In this document: piece after piece, positions 21,101-30,900 of the stretch
How the letters are laid out: each line of letters starts with the position of its first letter
Position numbering within the stretch: the stretch's first letter is position 1
Origin: Podospora pseudocomata
Lineage: Eukaryota > Ascomycota > Sordariomycetes > Sordariales > Podosporaceae
Reading direction: 5' to 3'
DNA length: 64,000 nt
Assembly: GCF_035222375.1 (NCBI RefSeq)
Contig: NC_085890.1
Coordinates: forward strand, 2,232,001-2,296,000
Program-made: the position numbers and the translations under genes
Notes under the pieces: generated by a model
What the model saw: only the letters and a program-made list of their open reading frames with translations
Database searches by the model: none
Told to the model about the DNA's origin: nothing

Positions 21101-21908
21101 ACAGTTGGCATACAACACATCGCCAACAGAGACCACCAAAGCCACGCCGTTCTTCGCAAACTTTGGATATGAGGCAGACCTACGGCAGGGACCAGACGTG
21201 GAGGTACCCAGGGCTGGGGTCAAGGCAGATAAGTTACACATGCTCCACGGCAAGCTTAAGAAAGAACTGGAGTTTGTGAGGGAAAGGATGCGGAAATACT
21301 ATAACACCAAAAGGCTCGAGGGACCTCGCCTTAAGGGGGGAGACATGGTATTCCTTTCCACACGCAACTTACGCACCAAGAGACCTAGTAAAAAGCTGGA
21401 CCACAGGAGAGTGGGCCCATTTAAGGTCAAGAGGAAGATCTCGGAGACAGCATTCGAATTGGAGCTACCCAGTACGATGCGTCTACGGTCACACACTTTT
21501 CACATCTCACTTCTGGAACCCGCATCACACGCAAGCAAAGCCAATACACAGGAAGTGGCGGAAGACGAAGAAGAAGAGTACGATGTGGAAGAGATACTGA
21601 ATTCACGGTTCAACAGAGGTCAATTGGAATATTTGGTCAGTTGGTTAGGGTATCCGGCTACAGACAATTCGTGGGAACCAGAGGCAAATCTCAACTGCCC
21701 GGACAAACAAAAAGACTTCCACCGGCAACACCCAGACCGACCAAAACCCAAGCAAGCAAAAGATAAGCACCCAAGTCCACGGACTGTGTCCATGAACTTG
21801 GATGTAGAATCTCGACAGGAATCGAACCTGGACCTCCGACGTGGTAGTCGACGTGCCACGCACTACACCACAAGGTTGGCAGGTACGAAGGAATCCAGGC
21901 CCAACTAG
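18133..21908 (+). pseudogene. pol: Retrotransposon Pol, interrupted
   Basis: Protease: [13 protein letters not shown], where the usual D-S/T-G is [19 protein letters not shown], an in-frame stop at 19159-19161, then FRTPYGHFEYLVMPFGLTNA and the catalytic YLDD. RNase H: VEADASDYAIGGQL and YTDHKNLRYF. A second in-frame stop follows at 20443-20445. Integrase: H-x-x-x-GGH with CHTC zinc finger, TMDFITKLP, ITDRDTKF; the frame is lost at about 21010-21030 just where the third catalytic residue (Glu) is expected, and resumes at 21033 in another frame. C-terminal chromodomain: EYDVEEILNSR, YLVSWLGYPATDNSWEP, with the aromatic cage positions present. Chromodomains steer integration to histone-marked chromatin (known for the family). 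No functional Pol can be made. Confidence 0.92.
21807..21877 (-). ncRNA. tRNA-like sequence 1, antisense in the retrotransposon
   Basis: Read on the minus strand it has an acceptor-like stem AACCTTG/CGAGATT (one mismatch), a D-arm GTGT/GCAC with an A-box-like TGGTGTAGTGCG, an anticodon-like arm TCGAC/GTCGG with a 6-nt loop, and a T-arm with the B-box GGTTCGATTCC. The 6-nt anticodon loop and stem mismatches make a working tRNA unlikely. It overlaps the 3' end of pol. Confidence 0.6.
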
Positions 21909-22018
21909 CACCACACGCCTCTACCATCGTACAAGAAAGTCGAAGACGCACCACCAGCGAGGGAGCCAAAAGAACTGTGCCCAAGCCACGGAAGGACAAC
22001 CATGACTCGGACACAGGA

Positions 22019-22089
22019 GAACCCCGACGGGAGTCGAACCCATACCTTCGACGCGGTGGCCGACGTGCTACGCACTACACTACGAGGTT
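22019..22089 (-). ncRNA. tRNA-like sequence 2, antisense in the retrotransposon
   Basis: A better fold than copy 1: acceptor AACCTCG/CGGGGTT pairs over all 7 positions (one G-T), D-arm GTGT/GCAC, anticodon-like arm TCGGC/GTCGA with a 6-nt loop CACCGC, T-arm ATGGG/CCCGT around TTCGACT. A and B boxes for RNA polymerase III are both present. It lies 212 nt from copy 1 with similar flanks, so the pair looks like a tandem duplication. Confidence 0.65.
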
Positions 22090-22269
22090 GGAAGGTGTGA
22101 GAGGAACCAGATACAAGTAGTGCCACGCGTATCAACCACCTTGAGAAGTGGAAGGCGCGCCATCGGCGGCACCCTGCGGAGTCAGGAAGGAAGGACCGGC
22201 CACACCAGGATCGAAGGAAAGATCGGAAGGCCAGTCAAGGCCTAAGGAAGGGTCCGGGACGTGAGGAGA

Positions 22270-22784
22270 CTACGGAACGGTCTCCTGGGCGGCGTCTGGC
22301 CGCGCAGGAGCACCCGGCGAAGAATCAGGTGGCGCCGCAGCTACGGACTGTGCCACCTGGGCATCCTCCTCCTGGATACCCCGCGCGAAAAGACGCTCCT
22401 CGCGAGCACGGAGGGAGCGACGTGTTCGTTTCACCCGGATAAGCTTGGCAGTCAGTTGCGCGAGCTGGTCTTCAAGCTCTTGCTCCTCACGCTCGAGTCT
22501 ATCCTGCTCTTCCATCATTCGGGTCACTGTAAAATGGTCAGTTACGGTGCGGGAAGAAAAGGAAGATGTACCCACGGGCAGAGCCAACGTCAGACCCGTC
22601 ACATGGAATCTTGCGGCGCCACGCACTCGGCGCACCGTGAAGACCCGGAGGCCATGATGCAAGGAGTTCCGGAGGTGAAACAGGTAGAGCACGGCATTAC
22701 GGCAGAACCACAGCGGAGGATTCGGGAGGCAAGAGCAGAGGACTGTTCAGTTCTACGATGACGTTTCTGCACACGGTTAGACAT
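22270..22784 (-). pseudogene. Antisense Cys-rich/coiled-coil gene remnant in the 3' region of the element
   Basis: Minus strand. Exon 1 from ATG 22784 encodes a Cys-rich segment: PCSTCFTSGTPC followed by RCAEC. A one-base frameshift near 22615-22625 seems needed to continue into a Lys/Arg-Pro-Cys-Asp stretch. A 49-nt intron at 22527-22575 (donor GTGGGT, TAACTGAC branch, ACAG acceptor) then joins, in phase, to an exon encoding a strong coiled coil (MMEEQDRLEREEQELEDQLA and on). The Cys-rich plus coiled-coil layout recurs in many fungal hypothetical proteins; function unknown. The splice site and phase fit are seen; that a frameshift inactivated it is inferred. Confidence 0.55.
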
Positions 22785-22868
22785 GATGAAGGTAAGGAGA
22801 AGTAAGGAGGGAAAACTTACGATATCGTTGGCAGTGGAAGAAGGCTAAGGCCGCAGGGACTTCGGCCT

Positions 22869-22878
22869 GGAGGAGGGG
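22869..22878 (+). promoter_or_regulatory. Polypurine tract
   Basis: GGAGGAGGGG lies 5 nt before the TGTCACG start of the 3' LTR, where the plus-strand primer of an LTR element is expected. Confidence 0.65.
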
Positions 22879-22883
22879 CATCA

Positions 22884-23289
22884 TGTCACGGTTCTGGAAG
22901 ACAGTGGGGCCACGAGGGACCAATCAGGACTGGACCGCGCGATCGAGCGGGGCTCACGGTCCAGGTGGGCAAACGGACCAATGAGATGGGGACCGGGGAC
23001 CGCGGCGGGGCTCACGGTCCACGGTCCAGTATCGGCCAATCAGGAGCGGACCGAGGACCGTCTGTAAGTCAACGGTCCACGGTCCACTGGTCTATATATA
23101 CGGAGGAACTGGCTGGTGTAGATAGACAGTTCCGCAGTATGCAATTACAAGTCACAATCGTTGGTACTCAGACTATTGTAATTGAGACAAGCCATTGTTA
23201 TACACTGTTTAGCTGTACCGAACCAGGATTGTTCAGAAGTGCCTTCAACCAGTATCCCTTTCAGAGGTTCTGGATAGGGGTTCGTCGCA
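22884..23289 (+). mobile_element. 3' LTR of the chromovirus
   Basis: 406 bp from TGTCACGG to GGTTCGTCGCA. U3 is built from repeated GGACCG/CGGTCC palindromes, two copies of GGGGCTCACGGTCCA, and CCAATCAGGA boxes. The TATA box TATATATA is at 23093-23100. R/U5 share the GGAGGAACTGGCTGGTGTAG core with the LTRs at 16457 and 3895. The 3' end has CGTCGCA instead of CGTCACA. Confidence 0.88.
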
Positions 23290-24113
23290 CCAAAGCTGTC
23301 GTTCTGACCGGCCCACGGGATGTGCTGACAAGAAGAAATAATCTGTTTTTGTAGAAAACTACATGGTAGACAAACGGAACAAGAAGCGATAGGTCAAGGA
23401 TAAAATAAGAGTTAAGCAAGAAAAACAGCGGCCTAACATCATCTAAGCAGTAGCCACACATTCCAAAAGCAGTAGCTAGATACGATTAAAACGGAGTTGC
23501 CATTGCCTCCGTCACTGGGGCAATTCCTGCGTCTTGATATCGGATTGTACCAACACAACCACCATGGGTGTATAGCGGGCTCAACGGCAGCTTGACAGCC
23601 CAAAGCTCTTCATCCCCCGCGGTGACACTGCTTCAGACACAGCGCCATATACTGCGAACTGCACCTTGAAGAATGACCACTAGGCTTTCAAATACAGTCA
23701 ATAGGCCTTTAAAGATAATTAAAAGGCTTTTAAAGATGTTTACAAGGCCTATTAATTTAGTCTCGATATATGGTTTACATCATCATATAGGCCAACCTAC
23801 TTGTGTGTATCAACTATTTGTGGATGAGGGTGCATGGTCACCAACACTCACCCCTGTCCGTCACCCACGGGACTTCCATTTCTAACTAGCCTGTTTTTCC
23901 AGGTTCTGATTCCAAGATCGTTGTTTAAAGACTCTCGCCCGGCCCGACCGTCTGAACGTCCTCCCCACGAACCGACGTCCCGCGTCTGATGATTTGCCCC
24001 ACTTGATTGGGCAGTCTTGGCCGGCAGAGTGAGTGTGAACGGTACGGTCAACTGGCATTTATCCAACTAGCACTGCAATGGATTTCCAAACCAACGCATA
24101 CCTTCATGGCTCC
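23290..24113. other. Intergenic; no gene recognised
   Basis: AT-rich in part (about 23670-23800, with repeated GGCCTTTAAAG-like and GGCTTTTAAAG words). Contains the 3' flank of the mannosidase gene. Nothing else recognised. Confidence 0.4.
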
Positions 24114-25880
24114 CTACTTCGGCCGACGGAACGGATGCGCCTCCGTATTAAAGACAAACTCATCAAGGCTGATGACGTCCGGAGGCGAAAACATCAAGTA
24201 AAAGTACTTGAGCGTCTCCGCCAAAAAAAAGCTCTCCATCGAATCCAGCCTTCGTGTCTCGCCCTTCACAGTCACATCAGCAATAGCCGAGTACGCCAGC
24301 TTCGTCTCGGTGGACTTCATCACGCTCTCAAACATACGCCACGCCACCTCCCTCAGTTCCTCCTTGCCCGTCATGCGGTATAGCAAGAACACACTCTCGA
24401 TGGCTTCAGGCCTCAGAATGTACCTCGGGTCGCGCGCGTTGGAGAAGCCCTTCTTCAAGCCCCGGGCACCCTCCTTCTCCCACTTCTCCTCGTCCCACAC
24501 ACACGGCTCCTTCACTGAGCCGCAGCGCACAAGGCCAAAGATCTCGGGCATCAAACCTGTCGGGAAAGCGTCGTACGCCCAACCACAACCACGCGCGATG
24601 CGCTCACCGATGTCGACGTGCTCTGGGAGGTTGAAGACCTTGCCCCCAAGCCCAAACATGCCACCCACAAAACAGGACAAATGCTGACTTTCGGGGACGT
24701 GATCAATCTTGTCAGATCGCACAAACGCATCGCCCACAAAGAGGATATCGTGGGGATTGTCCTCGGCCGGTATCATGGGTCGGAAAACCAGGTGTTCCAC
24801 CACAACCTCCATGGCGGCACGGTGCATCTTTTCGTAGCGCGGTTCCCGGCCGCCAAGCAAAATGGCCATCTTGGGCAAGTACTCGTACAACGAGTCTGCA
24901 AGGGCGCCGAGCGTGAAGCCTGACTCGTGGTTTAGCGTCCCCTCGCGAAAGCTGATCAGCTTGGGCCACATGCCGGGCAGTTTGGACGAGGACTGGGTGC
25001 GCTCGAGGAGGTCGGTGACTCGGCTGACGGCATCGTAGAACTTGGGATCTCCGGTGAGCTGCGACAGTCGCGTAAATTCGAGACTCAAGGAGGCCGGACA
25101 AGCAGAGGGATCGTTCGTTCCGGCAATTTGGGTGCCCCGCTTAGCGTCCTTGAAGTTGAGCCAGAAGCCCGGCATACGGTTGGGTGTGTCAAAAGCCATG
25201 TAGAGCATGTTTCCCAGCTCTGTAGCCTTCTCCAAGAGGGCCCTTTCTCCGCTCAGGTCGTAGGCGCTGAGCAAGCCGCCGAGGTGTCGGATCGTGGTCT
25301 CGAACAGATTGGCGCTGGTGACGGTCGTGTCTGCCCAGTCCAGCTGGGCTGCTGCTGTTGCAGCGGACAGGAACTCATCGTGAAGGCCCATTATCCAGAG
25401 TGTATCCAGCGCATCCACCAGTGTCGCAGCCCACCCGCCAAATGTCGTCTTGCCTTCTCCGCTAACCGGCGCCAGTTCGTCACGAAGCCATGCGTGCTTC
25501 CTGTAGCTCTTCCAACTCTTCTCGAAGGCATTGCGCACTGCTTCCTGTCGCTTTACGGTCGTCGCATCGTGTGTATAATCGCGGAAATGGTGCTGGACAG
25601 GTGGGAACTGCTTCGGTGAGCTCGTGGGAAGAGAATGGATCAGCTTCGCAGGATATCGTTGGCGGACCGTGGTCCAGTCGAAGTTACTGGGTTTGAAGCG
25701 GATTTTGGCATCAGGCCTCGATGGCTGCGGTGGGGGGCGGATGGGGGAGTCAAATGGGCGGAAGAGGGCGACGACGAGGAGGAAGAAGACGACGGCGAAG
25801 AAGGTTCGCACGATGCGCCGGCCCTGGATCATTGTGTCGGGCGGTCCAGAGGTTTGTGGACGGGATGGAATGGAAGTCAA
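24114..25880 (-). CDS. GH47 class I alpha-1,2-mannosidase
   Basis: 588 residues, one exon. Type II membrane protein: short cytosolic N-terminus, membrane anchor around residues 25-42 (RTFFAVVFFLLVVALF), Pro-rich stem, then a complete GH47 catalytic domain. Family signatures: FGGWAATLVDALDTLWIMGL, FETTIRHLGGLLSAYDLSG (catalytic-site Glu), HLSCFVGGMFGLGGKV, RPEAIESVFLLYRMTG, ESFFLAETLKYFYLMF, and the terminal FNTEAHPF whose Thr coordinates the Ca2+. Such enzymes trim Man9/Man8 N-glycans in the ER or Golgi. Normal length; the C-terminal NTEAHP confirms completeness. ER versus Golgi type cannot be decided from the sequence alone. Confidence 0.95.
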   Translation of the reverse strand: MTSIPSRPQTSGPPDTMIQGRRIVRTFFAVVFFLLVVALFRPFDSPIRPPPQPSRPDAKIRFKPSNFDWTTVRQRYPAKLIHSLPTSSPKQFPPVQHHFRDYTHDATTVKRQEAVRNAFEKSWKSYRKHAWLRDELAPVSGEGKTTFGGWAATLVDALDTLWIMGLHDEFLSAATAAAQLDWADTTVTSANLFETTIRHLGGLLSAYDLSGERALLEKATELGNMLYMAFDTPNRMPGFWLNFKDAKRGTQIAGTNDPSACPASLSLEFTRLSQLTGDPKFYDAVSRVTDLLERTQSSSKLPGMWPKLISFREGTLNHESGFTLGALADSLYEYLPKMAILLGGREPRYEKMHRAAMEVVVEHLVFRPMIPAEDNPHDILFVGDAFVRSDKIDHVPESQHLSCFVGGMFGLGGKVFNLPEHVDIGERIARGCGWAYDAFPTGLMPEIFGLVRCGSVKEPCVWDEEKWEKEGARGLKKGFSNARDPRYILRPEAIESVFLLYRMTGKEELREVAWRMFESVMKSTETKLAYSAIADVTVKGETRRLDSMESFFLAETLKYFYLMFSPPDVISLDEFVFNTEAHPFRRPK

Positions 25881-26831
25881 GCCACAGTGGCATAATTACC
25901 CCACGAAAGACGGGAGGTCAACTGTGGGTCCCCCCCAACTTCCCCAGCCGCCCAGCCACAGCAACTGGCAGAGCTGACATGTGCCCGGAAGGTCGGAAGT
26001 ATGGGGGATCATCTGGGGATTGCGTCGGCGCTAAGGCGCATGAACCAGCCGACTCCGATCTCGGCATCGAGGAGTGGACTCGGCCGTCGCTCTGCCGTGC
26101 GTCGGTGCAACGCATTGATAGGGAAGCCGGGTGGGCAGGTTGTGTCACTCATCAAACAGCTGCTGCTGAGAACTAGACGGGGTAGCTCTGCCCGATGGAT
26201 GTTTGGATTTACCATCTCTTTTATCTCCCAGAGCCATTTCACCTGTGACTGTTGCAGCCCATGACCAGGAAGCGTTGTTAAAAAGCCGGCGAGCTGAACT
26301 TTGTGTGTATGTGATATCCCGCCTCTCTTCCACCCACGTTCTGGAGCCATTCGCTTTCGACGCGTTTGCTTTTGATACCGAATCACCAAGCCCCGACTGT
26401 GAAGGGGTTCGTTGTCTCTCTTCAATTTGATCACGTCTTTTTCTTCCTCCTCATTACTCATCTTCTCCCTCTTCCCTGCTCAACCGGACAAATAAATTCC
26501 ACTCTGGATCCCGACAATTTTTTGGCACCTTTTTGGAAGCTTGGCAGACCCCGTCTCCGCAGCAAAAACCAGCATTATTTTTTTGTTTTCTTTCGCGGAT
26601 AAAGGCGGGCTCTGTTTGTCACTCTCACAGCAGCCCCTCAGTCACTCTCTTCTTCGGTGTGTATGTATTTCCAGACATCAATTGGCGTGCCACTCCTACA
26701 AGACCATCTCACTCAAGTAGAATTGTGAGATGAAGGAGAGTGGAATAAACGGCGGCTTGGAAACTCTCAAACCGCCTCATCAGATTCTTGCAGTCACAAC
26801 TTCACCCCTCACCACCACAACCACCGCAATC
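25881..26831. promoter_or_regulatory. Shared promoter region of two divergent core genes
   Basis: 951 bp between the start codons of the GH47 gene (-) and the membrane protein gene (+). It contains pyrimidine-rich stretches (about 26430-26590) typical of fungal promoters near transcription starts. The leading part of the + frame from 26730 is open but poorly conserved in character, so I treat it as leader. Confidence 0.45.
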
Positions 26832-27728
26832 ATGGACGCCAAAACTACCACCACCACCACCAGTGCCGTCCCCCCAAGCGAGCAAACCACAAAATGGAAC
26901 ACCAAAAACCTCCCCTTCCGCCTCGGCGCCGACCTCATCTCCGCCGCCTCAGCAGCCGTCCTCGTAGCACCCATCATCTCAGTCATTGACCGGTATTACT
27001 CCCCCCTTTTCCCCCCCGTTATCTCACCCTCTAGATCACTAACATCCTCCAGATCAATAATGGAAAACGCCTCAGGCCGCTCCCCCCTCCTAACCTCCCT
27101 CCGCACCTCCCTCACCACCTTCCTCACCTCCCCCAAAACAATGTTCCTCTCCAAACCCTTCGGCCTCATCTTCGCCCTCTACGGCGGCACCTACCTCACA
27201 GCCAACACCCTAGACACCTACCTCTCAACAACGCAATCCCTGGCCCCCACATACGTCTCCTCCGGCCCAGAAAAGTTCATCGCCTCCTCCACAGCAAACA
27301 TAGGAATTTGCATCTACAAAGACCAAGTTTTTGTCCGCCTGTTTGGTCCCCCGGGCATCACCCGCCCTGTCACCCTCCCGTCGTACGCGCTGTTTGCGAT
27401 GAGGGATTGCATGACGATTTTCGCGTCGTTTAATGTGCCGGGGCTGCTGGGCCCGAGGATACAGGAGAGGCTGAGCGAGGGGTGGAGGAGGTCGGGGCCG
27501 ACGGGGGCGACGATGGCGCAGTTTGCCGCGCCGGCGGCGGTGCAGGTTTTTAGCACGCCGGTGCACCTTTGGGGGTTGGACATTTACAACAGGCCGGGGG
27601 TGGGGGTGGGGGAGAGGGTGAGGTTGGTGGTGAGGAATTGGGGGGTGAGCACGGCGGCGAGGGTGTGCAGGATCGTGCCGGCTTTTGGGGTGGGGGGGGT
27701 GGTGAATTTCAAGGTGAGGGGGGGTTGA
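26832..27728 (+). CDS. Conserved fungal membrane protein, probably organellar
   Basis: Exons 26832-26992 and 27053-27728 around a 60-nt intron (GTATTA donor, CACTAAC branch, CCAG acceptor). The intron length is a multiple of three and it contains no stop, so unspliced reading is also open. The Thr-rich N-terminus is followed by FRLGADLISAASAAVLVAPI, a hydrophobic segment, then SKPFGLIFALYGGTYLTANT, FIASSTANIGICIYKDQVF, LPSYALFAMRDCMTIFASFN and a Gly-rich end. This pattern is conserved across Pezizomycotina in a family annotated without function; mitochondrial membrane location is inferred from character. Third positions in the 3' half switch sharply from C-rich to G-rich. An in-frame upstream ATG exists at 26730. 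Confidence 0.8.
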   Translation: MDAKTTTTTTSAVPPSEQTTKWNTKNLPFRLGADLISAASAAVLVAPIISVIDRYYSPLFPPVISPSRSLTSSRSIMENASGRSPLLTSLRTSLTTFLTSPKTMFLSKPFGLIFALYGGTYLTANTLDTYLSTTQSLAPTYVSSGPEKFIASSTANIGICIYKDQVFVRLFGPPGITRPVTLPSYALFAMRDCMTIFASFNVPGLLGPRIQERLSEGWRRSGPTGATMAQFAAPAAVQVFSTPVHLWGLDIYNRPGVGVGERVRLVVRNWGVSTAARVCRIVPAFGVGGVVNFKVRGG

Positions 27729-27833
27729 TGGGGGTTGGGGGAGTGAAGAGGGTTCGGAAAGGTGTGGGCAGAGCCCGAAGTTGGGGCTCGAGGATTTGGC
27801 GTGTCGGGGAGAAAGAGAAGAAGAGGTGGCGGC

Positions 27834-27961
27834 TGTCACGGCAGGGCAGACCACTGCGCCAAACCTGTTGTGATTGCTATCAAAAGCTACAAGTGAGCCA
27901 AGCTTCCTGGCTTGGCTCGCTCCAGTGGTATATATATGGTGACGCCGCCACAGCCGTCACA
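27834..27961 (+). mobile_element. 128-bp LTR-like mini-element with 5-bp target duplication
   Basis: Starts TGTCACGGC and ends GCCGTCACA (inverted termini), with TG...CA ends and GCGGC at both 27829-27833 and 27962-27966. Inside are a perfect 8-bp stem GAGCCAAG/CTTGGCTC and a TATATATATGG box. TG...CA ends plus a 5-bp duplication point to a very short solo LTR (SMART/TRIM type) or a MITE. The first 31 bp recur at 36942-36972. Confidence 0.6.
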
Positions 27962-27966
27962 GCGGC

Positions 27967-30900
27967 GGTTGTTGTTGTTTTTGTCTCAAACTAATGTGGC
28001 ATGATCATCTGGCGTTGGACAAAGTTTGGTTTTTTCTTTTCTTTTTTTTTCTTTTTTACTTTGTAGAAAGGTTTGGGATATTTTTCCTTTTTCGGTACAG
28101 GCATTTTTGGGGCGTTGATACCACACCGCGCGGGTTGGAAACAGTCAAGTTCCTGTTTCGAATGTCGATTTTGAGAATTGCCTTCTTCATGAGTGGACTA
28201 GCGCCGCACCGGCTTTGGCCTGGGTACGGGGTGTGCTACCCTGTGCTGGGGGTGTGTTAATGTTAACTGTAGCGATGCTAGGCCCCATTCTGCCACCCAG
28301 GTTAGACTTGCCTAAAGTTAAAATCGAATTACAATTCCTTAGGTGAATGATTTCGTTGCCCATAAGTATCACGCATGAGTTATTTTTCCCGTTGTCTTAC
28401 TTCTGCTGTAAGACGTGAGTTTTTGCATGTTTGATGTTAGCATCCCTAATGCAATTTTCCTGATTTCTTAAAAGCTGGAATAGCGAAAACTCGCCCTGTA
28501 TTATATTCTTAGCGTTATAGAACCCTCTAGATGCTCTAGCAAAAAAGGGCTTCCCTAGTTTACTACGGCAGTAAGGTGGATTGGCGCGCCTAACCGGGCT
28601 TCAGGAGAGTCTTGCCTTAATGCCGAAGGGACAAGGACTGGTATGGCGGCGGCAAATTAGGCCTCAAGTAGCCAAGTTAAAAAAACGTCTAGTTAAGAAA
28701 GGGGTGACCAAAAGAAAGAGAATGCCGAACGACTGTGGTTGCCGGACTTCCGAGCCTTGATGCCAAAGCTAACAGCATGAACTTAAACACACATTCGATC
28801 CAGTGTCGCTCTACCTGCCTGGAAAGAATTTTCCCTTGGCTTTGTTAGAATGATCTGCCTACCAGGAGACTCCGCCCTTTCATGGGGCGTTATAATTGGC
28901 ATGGAGGTGACGAGATTGCCGTGCTGACCACTTCTTGAAAGCCGCAGGATCTCGTAAAGAATCCAACCAATGTCGTCTGACAGATAGATAGGGGACACGA
29001 TGGGTGTTGCAGCGCGAGCTTACACGCTACCTCCAGGGACAGATTGAGGAGTATTGACCTGGGACCCGAGACGTCCGAGTTAGTGTGACCGCGGCGGGAA
29101 AGGAGGCAACGGAGAGGGCAATAGCCGTCCAAATAGGAGAGAGAGGCCTCGCGCTTTAGCAGTCCGCCCGCAGACATTAGCGGTAAGTTGAAGAGTGAAT
29201 CGGGTGACGAGATAATATAATAGCGCAAGCCAAACCTCGTCAAGGAACGCAGCGCTATACTTCGTACAGGTAGTATCCTAGCAGTACTGCGACAGAGATG
29301 GGATTAGATCGTATGACTTCGATCCTGTCAGGCAGCATGGCCCTGTCAGGTGGGCGAGGCCGTAAGGAAAGAGCAACCTCGAGGGATAGCAAGGCAGATT
29401 TTATGCCATAGCTTTAGTAGATGCATGACGGAGATGAGTAAGGAGGAGGCAAGAGAAGGGAAAGGGGGAACAGAGCCGGCCGATTTAGAAAAAATATCCC
29501 CGCAAGGGCCCATGACATGGTCGCACGTCGTAAATCCGCTTTTTAGGACTCTCAAATATCAGAACTATGTCCTGAAGCCTGCGACGCGTGATTGAATTAT
29601 ATGTCTATTGATCGACTCGCTTCTCTTTAACGTAACAGAAAGAGGGAAAGGCAACGCTGAGTAGCTCGGACAAGACTACCTATTTGAGAACGGTGGCAGC
29701 TGATAAACTGCCAGTGGAACCTTTGCAGGAGTTTGTTAGGCTATAGGGAAAAAAATAGCAGGCGTCCTTCTAGGATCCTCAGTCGATGGCCCTCGGTTAG
29801 AGGACTCAGATAAGCGCTAAATATAGTACTTCGTAAATCCTGATTGATATCTACACCTAGTTAGCTAGGTATGCTTTGTATCTTCCAGGTGTTTCGCTCT
29901 AATTATTCAGATTCCTTTGCGTCCGGGGTCATTCCATGATGACCAAACGAATATTACCGCAGCTTCTGCCTCTTCAGGAGTGAGGAACGAATAAGGAATA
30001 CTCCCATTCCTCCGCTCGCTCAGCCTTCGCCACCAATTACAAGGATGTGTATCATCTCCTCCGTCCCCCTTTTTTTTCCGGGATGGAAGGAGGAGAGGGT
30101 CTATCTGCATATTACCTCCCCTGGCCTCTTTCCCCCCTTCCTTGCATCTCCCCATTCCTGTTGCAGGCACCGCCTCTTGGCTTTATGCGATCTAGTGACC
30201 TTTCCGACACCCTTCTCGACCTGCAGAAGTCATGTAGTCTTGTTAACGAGCCTAAAGGTTAGGAATGAGTGTTGCCTCATCTCTCCCAATTAGCGTGCCA
30301 AATTACGCTCGTAAAACGGCCAATTACCTCTCAATCTATATGGGGCCGCTTGTACATCCTAGGCACCTGGGCCGAACATCAGCCCACCTGTGCTTCATGG
30401 GCCAGAGCTCGCATACAAGGTGATGTGCTCCGGGTTACCGCGTGCAAGTAGAGACATATATATATCGTGAAGACCAGCTATTACAATCCACCCATCCTCT
30501 AGAAGCAAACCAACAGATTCCTCACACTCAGGTACCTTAGCCTTCCACCTTTCGGCCCCCTTAATCCGATTCCCAATCTCATCAGAGGCTAGCCCGGATA
30601 TCTTCAATAGCGCCGACAGCTCTACTAATAAGAACACACCCACCAGCAACATCAATATGCTGTAGCAGCTGGGGACGCTATCCGTAGCACCCAGTGACGA
30701 CAGCTACAATAAACAGTATAGCATGCTGGCAGCGCATGACTACCGAGTCCCGCCACCGGTATGGGATGGAGACGGCAGTAGCCAGAGCGTGGGCACGAGT
30801 CCCACGCTGACTGCCCAAGGCACTTCTGTATACCCTAAGCCGAGCTCTTCCTGCTCACAATCGACTATATACCCTAATGTCTTCTCCTGCTCCCCTTTGG

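Larger units (their letters stand above)
16804..23289 (+). mobile_element. Degenerate Ty3/gypsy chromovirus
   Basis: Order: truncated 5' LTR, gag, -1 frameshift signal, pol (protease, RT, RNase H, integrase, chromodomain), a 3' region of about 1 kb with antisense features, polypurine tract, 3' LTR. This domain order with a C-terminal chromodomain defines chromoviruses (established). The copy is dead: the 5' LTR is incomplete, pol has two in-frame stops (19159-19161 and 20443-20445) and a frameshift near 21010-21030. The two ends carry LTRs of different U3 type, so the element is rearranged or chimeric. Confidence 0.92.

Noticed and set aside
18133-21908. Repeat-induced point mutation as the cause of the pol stops
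   Set aside because: Only two stops and one frameshift, without the dense C-to-T/G-to-A load expected from RIP; simple decay fits better.
21807-22089. Functional tRNA genes
   Set aside because: Anticodon loops have 6 nt, copy 1 has an acceptor mismatch, and both lie inside a retrotransposon; kept as tRNA-like only.
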